The notes under the pieces are model-generated. The model was not told the origin of the DNA, searched no databases, and worked only from the letters and a program-made list of their open reading frames with translations. The translations under genes were made by a program, and so were the position numbers. Positions 42,410 to 51,053 of a stretch of DNA of 64,000 nt are shown piece by piece. The DNA comes from Nocardioides ganghwensis (GTDB lineage Bacteria > Actinomycetota > Actinomycetes > Propionibacteriales > Nocardioidaceae): NCBI RefSeq assembly GCF_014779655.1, contig NZ_JACXYX010000002.1, positions 62,001 to 126,000 of the forward strand, written 5' to 3'. Within the stretch, counting starts at the first letter, position 1. The number at the start of each line of letters is the position of its first letter.

Positions 42410-44868
42410 CCGCCACCCAGGACCGCCCCGCAGCGGAGATCGGCAAGGACCGGCGCCGCAAGGAGGACCAGCGGCTGATCACCGGCCGCACCCGCTGGAC
42501 CGACAACATCACCCTGCCCGGCATGCTGCACCTGGCCATGGTGCGCAGCCCCTTCGCCCACGCCACCATCACCTCGATCGACGTCGAGGCCGCCAAGGCC
42601 TCGCCCAACGTGGTCGCCGTGCTGAGCGGCAAGGACTTCGGCGACGAGCTCGGGGTGTGCATCAACGCCTGGCCGATCACCCCGGACCAGAAGACCCCGG
42701 CCCACTCGCCGATGCCCGCGGACCGCGTGGCGTTCGCCGGTGAGGTCGTCGCGGTGGTCGTGGCGCGCAGCGCCGCCGAGGCGCGCGACGCGGCCGAGCT
42801 CGTCGACGTCGAGTACGAGGAGCTGCCCGCCGTCGTCGGGATCAAGAAGGCCCTCGAGGACCAGGTCCTGGCGCACCCCGACCTCGGCACCAACAAGTCG
42901 GCGCTGTGGGTCTTCGACTCCAGCGAGGCCGGCACGGGCGGCGACGTCGAGGCCGCGATCGCGGAGGCGCGCACCAACGGCATCGTCATCGAGCGCGAGT
43001 ACCGCCAGCAGCGACTGATCCCCGCCTTCATGGAGCCGCGCAGCGTCGTGGTCGACCCCACGGGGGAGCAGATCACCATGTGGTCCGCCACCCAGATCCC
43101 GCACATCCTGAGGTTCGCCCTGGCGGCTACCACCGGCGTGCCCGAGTCGAAGATCCGGGTCATCGCCCCCGACGTCGGTGGTGGGTTCGGCGGCAAGCTC
43201 CAGACGACCCCCGAGGAGTGGATCGCCTGGGCCGTCGCGCGACGGCTCTCCAAGCCGGTGAAGTACACCGAGACCCGCAGCGAGAGCCTGCTGGCGGCCC
43301 ACCACGGCCGCGACCAGGTGCAGATGCTGACGTTGGCGGCCGACAAGGACGGCAAGGTCACCGGCTTCAAGGTCCACCTCGACGCCGACCTGGGCGCCTA
43401 CATCGCGATCGTCGGCGGCGGCGTCCCCGTCCTCGGCGCCTTCATGTTCAACGCGATCTACAAGTTCCCCTCCTACCGCTTCGAGTGCCAGACCGTGCTC
43501 ACCAACACGACGTTCACCGACGCCTACCGCGGCGCGGGGCGTCCCGAGGCGACGTACGCCGTCGAGCGGCTGATGGACGAGCTGGCCGCGGAGGTGGGGG
43601 TCGACCCGCTCGAGATCCGCGAGCGCAACTGGATCACGCACGAGGAGTTCCCCTTCACCACCGTCGCCGGGCTCGAGTACGACTCCGGCAACTACGAGGC
43701 CGCCACGGCGAAGGCCAAGGAGTCCTTCGGCTACGACGCGCTGCGCGCCGAGCAGAAGGAGCGCCGCGAGCGCGGCGACCGCGTCCAGCTGGGCATCGGC
43801 GTCTCGACCTTCACCGAGATGTGCGGCCTCGCGCCGAGCCGGGTGCTCGGCAGCCTCGACTACGGCGCCGGCGGCTGGGAGCACGCGAGCGTGCGGATGC
43901 TGGCCACCGGCAAGGTCGAGATCGTCACCGGCGCCAGCGCGCACGGCCAGGGCCACGAGACGGCGTTCAGCCAGATCGTCGCCGACCGGCTCGGTGTGCC
44001 GTTCGAGGACGTGGAGGTGCTGCACGGCGACACCCAGATCGCGCACAAGGGCCTCGACACGTACGGCTCCCGGTCACTGGTGGTCGGCGGCGAGGCGCTC
44101 GTCCGCGCGGTCGACAAGGTCATCGAGAAGGCCAAGCACCTCGCCGCGCACCTGCTCGAGGCCAACGCCGACGACCTCGACTACACCGCCGGGCGGTTCA
44201 GCGTCCGCGGCACCGACCAGGGCGTGACCATCCAGGAGCTCTCCACCGCGGCGTTCGCGGCGCACAACTACCCCGAGGACATGGAGCCCAGCCTCGACGC
44301 CGACGCGACGTACGACCCCGTGAACTTCAACTACCCCCACGGCACGCACCTGTGCGCGATGGAGGTCGACACCGAGACCGGTGCGGTGAAGATGCGGAAG
44401 TACACCTGCTGCGACGACATCGGCGTCATCATCAACCCGCTGATCGTGGCCGGCCAGGTCCACGGCGGCCTGGTGCAGGGCATCGCGCAGGCGCTGTGGG
44501 AGGAGGCCGTGCACGACGAGGCCGGCACGCTCGTGAGCGGGTCATTCGTCGACTACCTGCTCCCGACGTCGGCCGACACGATCTCCTTCGACGTCGTGCA
44601 CACCGACGAGCCGAGCGTGTGCACGACCAACACGCTGGGCACCAAGGGCGTCGGCGAGGCCGGCACCATCGCCTCGACCCCGGCGGTCGTCAACGCCGTC
44701 GTCGACGCCGTACGCCACCTCGGTGTCCACGACATCCAGATGCCCTGCACGCCCGAGCGCGTGTGGCGGGCGATCCACGCCAACGACGGTGACGCACCGA
44801 CCCCGGAAGCGGCGATGCCGCACTTCGAGGAAGGCGCCCTCAACCAGGACGAAGGAGCAGGCCAGTGA
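42406..44868 (+). CDS. coxL: molybdenum hydroxylase large subunit, form II CoxL-like
   Basis: The 820-residue subunit holds the molybdopterin cytosine dinucleotide. Its marks are [18 protein letters not shown] at the start, the glycine-rich [11 protein letters not shown], and [20 protein letters not shown] near the end with the catalytic Glu. The active-site loop is AYRGAGR at residues 373-379, which defines form II; proven CO dehydrogenases of form I have AYxCSFR with the Cu-binding Cys. Form II enzymes have mostly undefined substrates, so CO oxidation should not be assumed. Both ends overlap neighbours by 4 nt. Confidence 0.94.
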
Positions 44869-45710
44869 TCCCGGTGAAGTTCGACTACCTCGCACCCACG
44901 TCGGTCGAGGAGGCCATCTCCGCCCTCGGGCAGCACGGCGACGACGCGAAGATCCTCGCCGGCGGGCAGAGCCTGCTGCCGGTGCTGCGGATGCGCCTCA
45001 ACGCCCCCGAGGTCGTCATCGACCTCGGCGGCATCTCCTCGCTGCGGGGCATCCGCGACGACGGCGACGCCATCGTGATCGGTGCGATGACCACCCACCA
45101 CGACGTCCGCGACGACCACCTCGTCAAGGAGCACGCGCTGCTGCTCTCCAAGGCGGCGGCCGAGGTGGCCGACTCGCAGATCCGGCACCGCGGCACGTTC
45201 GGCGGGGCGCTCGCCCACGCCGACCCGGCCGGCGACCTCGGCGCACCCGCGCTCGCGCTCGGCGCGCAGTTCGTGATCGCCGGGCCCGGCGGGACGCGCA
45301 CGGTCGAGGCGTCCGACTTCTTCGTCGACCTCTTCGAGACCGCCATCGGCGACGACGAGATCCTCACCGAGGTGCGCATCCCCAAGCACACCGGCTGGGG
45401 CGCCCACTACGAGAAGTTCGTCCGTGTCGCGCACCAGTGGCCGATCGTGGCCGTCGCCGCCACCGTCAAGGGCTCGATCGACGAGGCCCGCATCGGCCTG
45501 ACCAACATGGGCTCGACGCCCCTGCGGGCCACCGCCAGCGAGCAGGCGCTGGCCGGCGCCAGCGCGACCGAGGACGGCGTACGCGCCGCCGCGGACCTCG
45601 CCGCGGAGGGCACCAACCCGCCCTCGGACCTCAACGGCGCGGCCGACTACCGCCAGCACCTCGCCCGGGTCCTCACCGGTCGAGCCGTCCTCAAGGCTGC
45701 GGGGGTGTAG
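44865..45710 (+). CDS. coxM: molybdenum hydroxylase FAD subunit, CoxM-like
   Basis: The 281-residue FAD-binding subunit has the flavin-site motif AGGQSLLPVLRMRLN (residues ~31-45) and the segment HRGTFGGALAHADPAGDL. It receives electrons from coxS and passes them on to quinone or another acceptor. GTG start overlaps the coxL stop by 4 nt; coxG begins 2 nt after its stop. Confidence 0.94.
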   Translation: MIPVKFDYLAPTSVEEAISALGQHGDDAKILAGGQSLLPVLRMRLNAPEVVIDLGGISSLRGIRDDGDAIVIGAMTTHHDVRDDHLVKEHALLLSKAAAEVADSQIRHRGTFGGALAHADPAGDLGAPALALGAQFVIAGPGGTRTVEASDFFVDLFETAIGDDEILTEVRIPKHTGWGAHYEKFVRVAHQWPIVAVAATVKGSIDEARIGLTNMGSTPLRATASEQALAGASATEDGVRAAADLAAEGTNPPSDLNGAADYRQHLARVLTGRAVLKAAGV

Positions 45711-45712
45711 GG

Positions 45713-46414
45713 GTGGAGCTGAACCACCGGTTCACCGTCCCGATCGGCGTCGAGGAGACCTGGGCGCACTTCAACGACATCGCCTCGGTGGCCGAGTGCT
45801 TCCCGGGCGCGCAGGTCACCGAGGCCGACGAGAGCTCCTTCTCGGGGTCGGTCAAGGTCAAGCTCGGGCCGATCGCGCTGCAGTACAACGGCAGCGGCAC
45901 CTTCGTGGAGAAGGACGCCGAGGCCCACCGCTTCGTCGTCGACGCCAAGGGCAAGGACAAGCGCGGCAACGGTACGGCCGGGGCGAAGGTCACCGTGGTG
46001 ATGACCGACGCCGCCGGCGGGTCGACCGACGTCTCGGTCGACACCGACCTCGCGATCACCGGCAAGCCCGCGCAGTTCGGCCGCGGGGTGATGCAGGACG
46101 TCTCGGACAAGCTGCTCGGTCAGTTCGTGGCGTGCCTCGAGCAGCGGCTCGCCGCCCCCGAGCCCGCACCCGAGCCGCAGGGGGAGCCGGCAGCCCAGCC
46201 GCCGAGCGAACCGACTGCGGAGGCGACCGCCCCGTCGGTGGCGGCGGCCGCGCCTCCGCCGCCGGCACCACCCCCGCCCCGGCCCGTACGGGAGCCCGAG
46301 GCGCTCGACCTCGGCAGCGCCGTGCTGCCGGTGATCCTCAAGTCGTACTGGAAGCAGGCCCTGGCCGCGCTCGTGGTGCTCGCCGTCCTGAGGAGGCTGC
46401 TCAGAAGACGTTGA
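45713..46414 (+). CDS. coxG: CoxG-like SRPBCC protein with C-terminal membrane anchor
   Basis: The 233-residue protein has an N-terminal SRPBCC (START-like) domain of the CoxG type (FTVPIGVEETWAHFNDIASV, FPGAQVTE, GKPAQFGRGVMQDVSDKLL). A Pro/Ala/Glu linker (~145-195) and a C-terminal hydrophobic anchor with basic end (LAALVVLAVLRRLLRRR) follow. CoxG is reported to tether CO dehydrogenase to the membrane, and this layout fits. The 3' end overlaps the convergent alkB gene by 14 nt. Confidence 0.88.
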   Translation: MELNHRFTVPIGVEETWAHFNDIASVAECFPGAQVTEADESSFSGSVKVKLGPIALQYNGSGTFVEKDAEAHRFVVDAKGKDKRGNGTAGAKVTVVMTDAAGGSTDVSVDTDLAITGKPAQFGRGVMQDVSDKLLGQFVACLEQRLAAPEPAPEPQGEPAAQPPSEPTAEATAPSVAAAAPPPPAPPPPRPVREPEALDLGSAVLPVILKSYWKQALAALVVLAVLRRLLRRR

Positions 46415-47012
46415 GCGGGCGGAACTGGACGGAGATGCGCGGCCCTGCGTGGGCCACCTTGGGCACGGCGTGCTCCCAGGTGCGCTGGCAGGAGCCGCCC
46501 ATCACGACCAGGTCGCCGTGCCCCATCGTCAGCGCGATCGACGACCCGCCGCCCCGGGGCCGCAGCAGCAGCCGGCGCGGGTCGCCGACGCTGACGATCG
46601 CGACCATCGTGTCGGCGGTGCGGCCCCGGCCGATCGTGTCGCCGTGCCAGGCGACCGAGTCGCGACCGTCGCGGTAGAAGCAGCAGCCGGCCGTCACGAA
46701 CGGCTCGCCCAGCTCGGGCAGGTAGTGACGGCTCAGTGCCGTACGTGCCTCGACCAGTGCGGGATGGGGGAGCGGGGCACCCGCGAGGTAGGTGTGGACC
46801 AGGCGGGGGACGTCGACCACCGAGTCGTACATCTCGCGTCGCTCGGCGCGCCACGGCACCTCCTCGACGAGTGCGGAAAACACGGCGTCGGGGTCCGCCA
46901 GCCAGCTGCGCTGGACGTCGACCCACGCTCCGCGGGTCAGCCGGCGACGCTCAGGTGCCAGCGCCACGGAATCCGTGGTGTCGTCGGCGAAGAGGGACGT
47001 CTGGTAGTCCAC
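46401..47012 (-). CDS. alkB: AlkB-family 2-oxoglutarate/Fe(II) dioxygenase
   Basis: The 203-residue enzyme removes alkyl damage from nucleic-acid bases. The iron ligands are His123 and Asp125 (AWHGDTIG) and His181 (WEHAVPK); Arg192 and Arg198 (PRISVQFRPL) bind 2-oxoglutarate. GTG 47012 is chosen because a TAGGGT -10 box lies 6 nt upstream on the minus strand, indicating a leaderless mRNA. It is divergent from a GntR regulator. Its 3' end overlaps coxG, an unusual convergent arrangement. Confidence 0.93.
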   Translation of the reverse strand: MDYQTSLFADDTTDSVALAPERRRLTRGAWVDVQRSWLADPDAVFSALVEEVPWRAERREMYDSVVDVPRLVHTYLAGAPLPHPALVEARTALSRHYLPELGEPFVTAGCCFYRDGRDSVAWHGDTIGRGRTADTMVAIVSVGDPRRLLLRPRGGGSSIALTMGHGDLVVMGGSCQRTWEHAVPKVAHAGPRISVQFRPLNVF

Positions 47013-47094
47013 GACGGCACCCTACCACCAGAGTCGAACAGGCGTTCGATCCATCCGAAGACTTCGAGGGTTTATCGAAGGAACCGTCAAATCG

Positions 47095-47123
47095 GAGACA
47101 CCCGTCCAGACCAGTCCTAGCCT
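47095..47123 (+). promoter_or_regulatory. promoter and putative operator of the GntR gene
   Basis: GAGACA (47095-47100), a 17-nt spacer and TAGCCT (47118-47123) end 6 nt before the ATG at 47130. Within the spacer GTCCAGACCAGT (47104-47115) matches one side of the HutC/DasR-type operator (GTCTAGACCAGT) at 11 of 12 positions, so the protein may repress its own gene. Confidence 0.5.
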
Positions 47124-47129
47124 GAATGC

Positions 47130-47852
47130 ATGGATCCGGTCGACGTCGTCGTCCCGCGACAGCGGGCGCTGAAGCACGTCCAGGTCCGCGAGCACGTCCG
47201 CAGCCTCATCGAGGCGCAGCCGCCGGGCTCCGCGGCACCGTCCGAGCGCGAGCTCGTGGCCCGTTTCGGCGTGGCGAGGATGACCGTGCGACAGGCGCTC
47301 GACGCGCTGGTCGCGGAGGGTCTCCTCGAGCGCATCCCCGGCCGCGGCACCTTCGTCGCGCAGCCCCCCAAGACCGTCGGCCGCCTGACCTCCTTCACCG
47401 AGGAGATGCGCCGGCGCGGGATGCTGCCGGAGTCGCAGACGCTGCTCGCCCGCGTCGAGCAGGCCGGCCCGGGCGTGGCCCGTGCGCTCGACATCTCGCC
47501 GGGCGACCCGGTCCTGCACTGGCGACGGCTGCGCCGCGCCGACGCGGCCATCGTCTGCGTCGAGGACGCCTACCTCAACGAGGTGCTGCTGCCGGGCTTC
47601 CTGCAGCACGGCACGCCCACCAGCCTCTACGAGGCCCTCGGTGCCCGCGGCCTGCGCCCCACCGAGGTCGAGGACTCCATCAGCGCAGACCGTGCCAGCG
47701 CGGACGAGGCGGCGATCCTCGAGATCGCCGAGGGCGACCCGGTCCTGCGCCACGCCCGCCGTGCCGTGTCGGAGGGTCGCATCGTCGAGGTGTCACGCAC
47801 CTGCTACCGCCACGACCGCTTCACCGTCTACCTCCAGCTCAACGACCGCTGA
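47130..47852 (+). CDS. GntR/HutC-family transcriptional regulator
   Basis: The 240-residue regulator has an N-terminal winged helix (SERELVARFGVARMTVRQALDALVAEGLLERIPGRGTFV) and a C-terminal UTRA effector domain (LTSFTEEMRRRGMLPE..., VLHWRRLRRADAA, ISADRASADEAAILEIAEG). UTRA domains bind small molecules such as phosphosugars or amino-acid derivatives. A HutC-type half operator lies in its own promoter. No obvious metabolic target is adjacent, as alkB and the HD gene have no known link to it. Confidence 0.9.
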   Translation: MDPVDVVVPRQRALKHVQVREHVRSLIEAQPPGSAAPSERELVARFGVARMTVRQALDALVAEGLLERIPGRGTFVAQPPKTVGRLTSFTEEMRRRGMLPESQTLLARVEQAGPGVARALDISPGDPVLHWRRLRRADAAIVCVEDAYLNEVLLPGFLQHGTPTSLYEALGARGLRPTEVEDSISADRASADEAAILEIAEGDPVLRHARRAVSEGRIVEVSRTCYRHDRFTVYLQLNDR

Positions 47853-47856
47853 CGCG

Positions 47857-48456
47857 TCACCCGCGGCCCAGGTCCGCGAGCTCGCGCTCGAGGTTGGCCC
47901 GCGCCGCCGCCTCCCACAGGTCGCGAGCCTGCGCGGTGTGGAACAGGTGCGGCTTCGCCGCGAGGTCGGCGAGCACCGCCGCCCGGCCGGCGCGGAAGTC
48001 CGCGTCGCCCACGTGCGCGAAGTCGGCCCGCACGCCCCCGACGTAGGCGTCGTACCGCTCGCGCGGCGCAGCGAGGATCGCGAGGTCGGCGTCGCTGAGC
48101 GCGCAACCCGCCGGGTCGTCGTCGTCCGGCCGGTGGTGGACGGTCATCCGCACCAGCCGCGCGACCTCCCCTGCGTACGACGCGGGCAGGGCCCGCTCGG
48201 CCCAGCGGGCCGAGCGCTCCTCGTCGTCCTCGGCCCCCTCGTAGACCGCGTCGTGGAACCAGGCGGCGAGCGCGACGGCGGTCCGGTCGAACCCGGCGCC
48301 CGCGGCGGCCAGCCGGTCGAGCCGGTCGAGGACCTCCTCGAGGTGCAGCAGGTCGTGGTAGCCGGGGCGGTCCCAGGCTGCGAGCAGCTCGTCGCGCAGG
48401 TCGTGGTGGTCGGGGAGCGGCCACCTCCCGGCGAGCGTCATCGGGGCGGTGCTCAC
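47857..48456 (-). CDS. HD-domain phosphohydrolase-like protein
   Basis: The 199-residue protein carries an HD metal site: His in GYHDLLHLEEVLDRL, the HD pair in AAWFHDAVYEG, and a later His in VRMTVHHRPDDDD. Its length matches small predicted metal-dependent HD proteins of unknown substrate. The GTG start overlaps the stop of the MpaB-like gene by 4 nt; an ATG 15 nt further in is the alternative. It converges on the GntR gene with 4 nt between. Confidence 0.83.
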   Translation of the reverse strand: MSTAPMTLAGRWPLPDHHDLRDELLAAWDRPGYHDLLHLEEVLDRLDRLAAAGAGFDRTAVALAAWFHDAVYEGAEDDEERSARWAERALPASYAGEVARLVRMTVHHRPDDDDPAGCALSDADLAILAAPRERYDAYVGGVRADFAHVGDADFRAGRAAVLADLAAKPHLFHTAQARDLWEAAARANLERELADLGRG

Positions 48457-49337
48457 CCGCGGGCGTCCTGCAGCTCGCGCGCCTGCGCGTGCCCGGACGC
48501 CATCGCCCACCGGATGGCGCCGGTGGACACCTTCCCGAGTGCGCGGCCGACGACCCGGTCCAGCGCCTCGTCGAGCACGGGCGGGTGGGGCAGGCCCAGC
48601 TCGCGGCGTTGCCACTCGGGCGTCAGCGACACAGCGGCCCCGACGAGGGCGAGGTACGCCGGGCGCGCGGCGACCGGCAGGTCGGGGTGCCACACGAGGA
48701 ACGAGATGGCGTCGCGCGCGGCGGGGGTCCCGGCGAGCTCGGGCCGGTAGGCGTCGAGGCGCGCGCGGAGGCCGGCCTCGGTCGTGGGCGGCTCGGTCAC
48801 GCCGAGCAGGGCCGCGACGTGCGCGGTCTGGGCGACGTACTCGTCGCGCTCCGCCCCCACGAGCGGTTCGTGCCCGAACCGGTCGTGCGCGAGCAGGAAG
48901 CTGTCGATCTCGGCCACGTGCACCCAGCCGAGGAGGTGCGGGTCCGAGGCGGCGTACGGGGTGCCGTCGGGCATCGTGCCGGTCACCGACTCGTGGGCGC
49001 GCTGCACGGCACGGATCACCTGGAGGGCGTCGCGCTCGGCCCCGAACGTGGTCATCGCTATGTAGGTGGAGACCTGCGCCAGGCGTCCCCACATGTCGCC
49101 GCGGTAGCCGGAGTGGTCGGCCACGCCCTGCATCGCCGCCGGGTGCAGCGACTGCAGCATGATCGCGCGGATGCCGCCGACGAACATCGACGCGTCGCCG
49201 TGCACGCGCGTGATCGGCGAGTCGGGCGCGAACCACCGCGGGCCCGGGGTGCCGTGCACGCGCTCGCGGTTGCGCGGGCCGTCGGGGCCGGCGACCTTGC
49301 GGAACAGCTCGGCGCCGAGGCGTTCGCGGAGGGTCAC
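48453..49337 (-). CDS. MpaB-like (DUF2236) oxygenase-family protein
   Basis: The 294-residue protein belongs to the DUF2236/MpaB group (latex-clearing-protein relatives): ITRVHGDASMFVGGIRAIM, LHPAAMQGVADHSGYRGD, TTFGAERDALQVI and LLGWVHVAEIDSFL contain the conserved Arg/His positions thought to bind heme or a substrate. GTG 49337 is supported by a TAGTCT -10 box (49345-49350) 7 nt upstream; longer in-frame starts lie beyond this box. It is coupled to the HD gene and divergent from the MerR gene. Confidence 0.85.
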   Translation of the reverse strand: MTLRERLGAELFRKVAGPDGPRNRERVHGTPGPRWFAPDSPITRVHGDASMFVGGIRAIMLQSLHPAAMQGVADHSGYRGDMWGRLAQVSTYIAMTTFGAERDALQVIRAVQRAHESVTGTMPDGTPYAASDPHLLGWVHVAEIDSFLLAHDRFGHEPLVGAERDEYVAQTAHVAALLGVTEPPTTEAGLRARLDAYRPELAGTPAARDAISFLVWHPDLPVAARPAYLALVGAAVSLTPEWQRRELGLPHPPVLDEALDRVVGRALGKVSTGAIRWAMASGHAQARELQDARG

Positions 49338-49379
49338 GACGTCGAGACTAGCGACGGCCCCCAACGCCCGGGTCGGCCT

Positions 49380-49409
49380 TTGACTTCGAGTACTCGAAGT
49401 TCCTAGCGT
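49380..49409 (+). promoter_or_regulatory. MerR-type promoter with palindromic operator in the spacer
   Basis: TTGACT (49380-49385) and TAGCGT (49404-49409) are 18 nt apart, and a perfect 18-bp palindrome, ACTTCGAGTACTCGAAGT (49383-49400), fills most of the spacer. MerR proteins bind such sites and untwist the over-long spacer. The -10 ends 7 nt before the merR GTG, pointing to leaderless autoregulation. Confidence 0.8.
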
Positions 49410-49416
49410 CGTCGAC

Positions 49417-49878
49417 GTGACCACCCACGCCGAGCCCCGCAGCTACACCATCCGGGAGACCGCGGCCCTCACCGGGCTGCCGGCCAGCACGCTGCGCTAC
49501 TACGAGCAGGTCGGGGTCATCCCCCCGATCAGCCGTGGCGCGAGCAGCGGCCACCGCGTCTACGGCGAGGACGACCTCGACCAGCTGACGGCGGTCTCCT
49601 GCCTGGCCGCGACCGGGATGGGGCTCGACGACATGCGCCACTACATGGCCAACGCCACGCGCGGTGCCGCGGCCGCGGCCGAGCAGCGCGAGCTGCTCGA
49701 GCAGCAGCAGCGGCACCTCACGGTCGAGGCGGAGCGGCTGGTCCTGCGCCAGCGCTACGTCGACCTGAAGATCGCCTACTGGCAGGCCGTGGAGGACGGC
49801 GACGCCACCCGGAGCGAGGACATCGCGTCCCGGGCGCGCGAGCTCGCCGAGGAGCTGCGCGCGGTCACCGACCACTAG
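49417..49878 (+). CDS. MerR-family transcriptional regulator
   Basis: The 153-residue regulator has the MerR DNA-binding start ([28 protein letters not shown]), a helical MerR-like region and a coiled-coil dimer helix ([22 protein letters not shown]). It lacks the Cys ligands of metal-sensing members. Its promoter contains the expected spacer palindrome. The alcohol dehydrogenase gene follows after 65 nt, as in adhR-adhA pairs of Bacillus that respond to aldehydes, so an aldehyde signal is plausible (inference). Confidence 0.93.
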   Translation: MTTHAEPRSYTIRETAALTGLPASTLRYYEQVGVIPPISRGASSGHRVYGEDDLDQLTAVSCLAATGMGLDDMRHYMANATRGAAAAAEQRELLEQQQRHLTVEAERLVLRQRYVDLKIAYWQAVEDGDATRSEDIASRARELAEELRAVTDH

Positions 49879-49943
49879 TCGGCACCCGCCGACGTACACC
49901 CCGGGGCAGCCCCGGGGCATCCCCACAGAGCAAGGAGACCCCC

Positions 49944-50984
49944 ATGCGCGTGAACGCCTACGCCGCACCCGCCGCCGGTGAGCCGCTGGCCCCGACGACC
50001 ATCGAGCGCCGCGAGGTCGGCGCCGACGACGTGCTCATCGCCATCGAGTACGCCGGCATCTGCCACTCCGACATCCACACCGTCAACGGCGACTGGGGCC
50101 CGCAGCCCTACCCGCTCGTCCCCGGCCACGAGATCGTCGGCACCGTCACCGAGGTCGGCGCCGACGTCACCCGCCACCGGGTCGGCGACCGCGTCGGCGT
50201 CGGTTGCATGGTCGGCTCGTGCGGCGAGTGCGACAACTGCCGCAACGGCGACGAGCAGTACTGCCGCAAGGGCATGATCGGCACGTATGCCGCCACCGAC
50301 CGCGACGGCACCACCACCCAGGGCGGCTACTCCACCCACGTCGTGGTCGACGCCGACTACGTCCTCTCGATCCCCGAGGGCCTCGACCCCGCGGCCGCCA
50401 CGCCGCTGCTGTGCGCGGGCATCACGACGTACTCGCCCCTCAAGCACTGGCAGGCCGGTCCCGGCAGGAAGGTCGCGGTCGTCGGCCTCGGCGGCCTGGG
50501 CCACATGGCCGTCAAGATCGCCCACGCCATGGGCGCCGAGGTCACGGTGCTGTCGCAGTCGCTGAAGAAGCAGGAGGACGGCCTCCGCCTGGGCGCCGAC
50601 CACTACTTCGCCACCAGCGACCCCGACACCTTCGAGGCGCTCGCCAGCTCCTTCGACCTGGTCGTCAACACCGTCAGCGCGAAGATCGACGTCAGCGCCT
50701 ACCTCGGCCTGCTCGCCGTCAACGGCGCGATGGTCAACGTCGGTGCCCCTGCCGAGCCGCTGAGCCTCAACGTGTTCTCGCTGCTCAGCAACCGCCGCAC
50801 CTTCGCCGGCTCGATGATCGGCGGCATCGCCGAGACCCAGGAGATGCTCGACTTCTGCGCCGAGCACGGCATCGTCTCCGAGGTCGAGGTCATCGCGGCC
50901 GACCAGGTCAACGAGGCGTACGAGCGGGTGCTCGCCTCCGACGTGCGCTACCGGTTCGTGATCGACACCAGCACGCTCGCCTGA
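49944..50984 (+). CDS. zinc-dependent NAD(P) alcohol dehydrogenase
   Basis: The 346-residue medium-chain dehydrogenase has the catalytic zinc site ([12 protein letters not shown] with Cys, and GHEIVG with His-Glu), the structural zinc site [15 protein letters not shown] and the cofactor fold [15 protein letters not shown]. It is of the cinnamyl-alcohol-dehydrogenase/YahK subgroup, which reduces many aldehydes with NADPH. A CAAGGAG site precedes the ATG. The adjacent MerR regulator and its operator suggest induction by aldehydes. The exact substrate is not determined. Confidence 0.93.
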   Translation: MRVNAYAAPAAGEPLAPTTIERREVGADDVLIAIEYAGICHSDIHTVNGDWGPQPYPLVPGHEIVGTVTEVGADVTRHRVGDRVGVGCMVGSCGECDNCRNGDEQYCRKGMIGTYAATDRDGTTTQGGYSTHVVVDADYVLSIPEGLDPAAATPLLCAGITTYSPLKHWQAGPGRKVAVVGLGGLGHMAVKIAHAMGAEVTVLSQSLKKQEDGLRLGADHYFATSDPDTFEALASSFDLVVNTVSAKIDVSAYLGLLAVNGAMVNVGAPAEPLSLNVFSLLSNRRTFAGSMIGGIAETQEMLDFCAEHGIVSEVEVIAADQVNEAYERVLASDVRYRFVIDTSTLA

Positions 50985-51028
50985 CCCGACGCGGTCGTCA
51001 CGCCGGGGCCCGGTCGGGATGTTGTACG

Positions 51029-51044
51029 CCGCCGGTCCCGGCGG
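51029..51044. terminator. hairpin between convergent adh and XPB genes
   Basis: CCGCCGG and CCGGCGG form a perfect 7-bp inverted repeat around TC in the 69-nt convergent gap. It may end both transcripts; no T-run is seen. Confidence 0.4.
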
Positions 51045-51053
51045 ACCTCGGCG

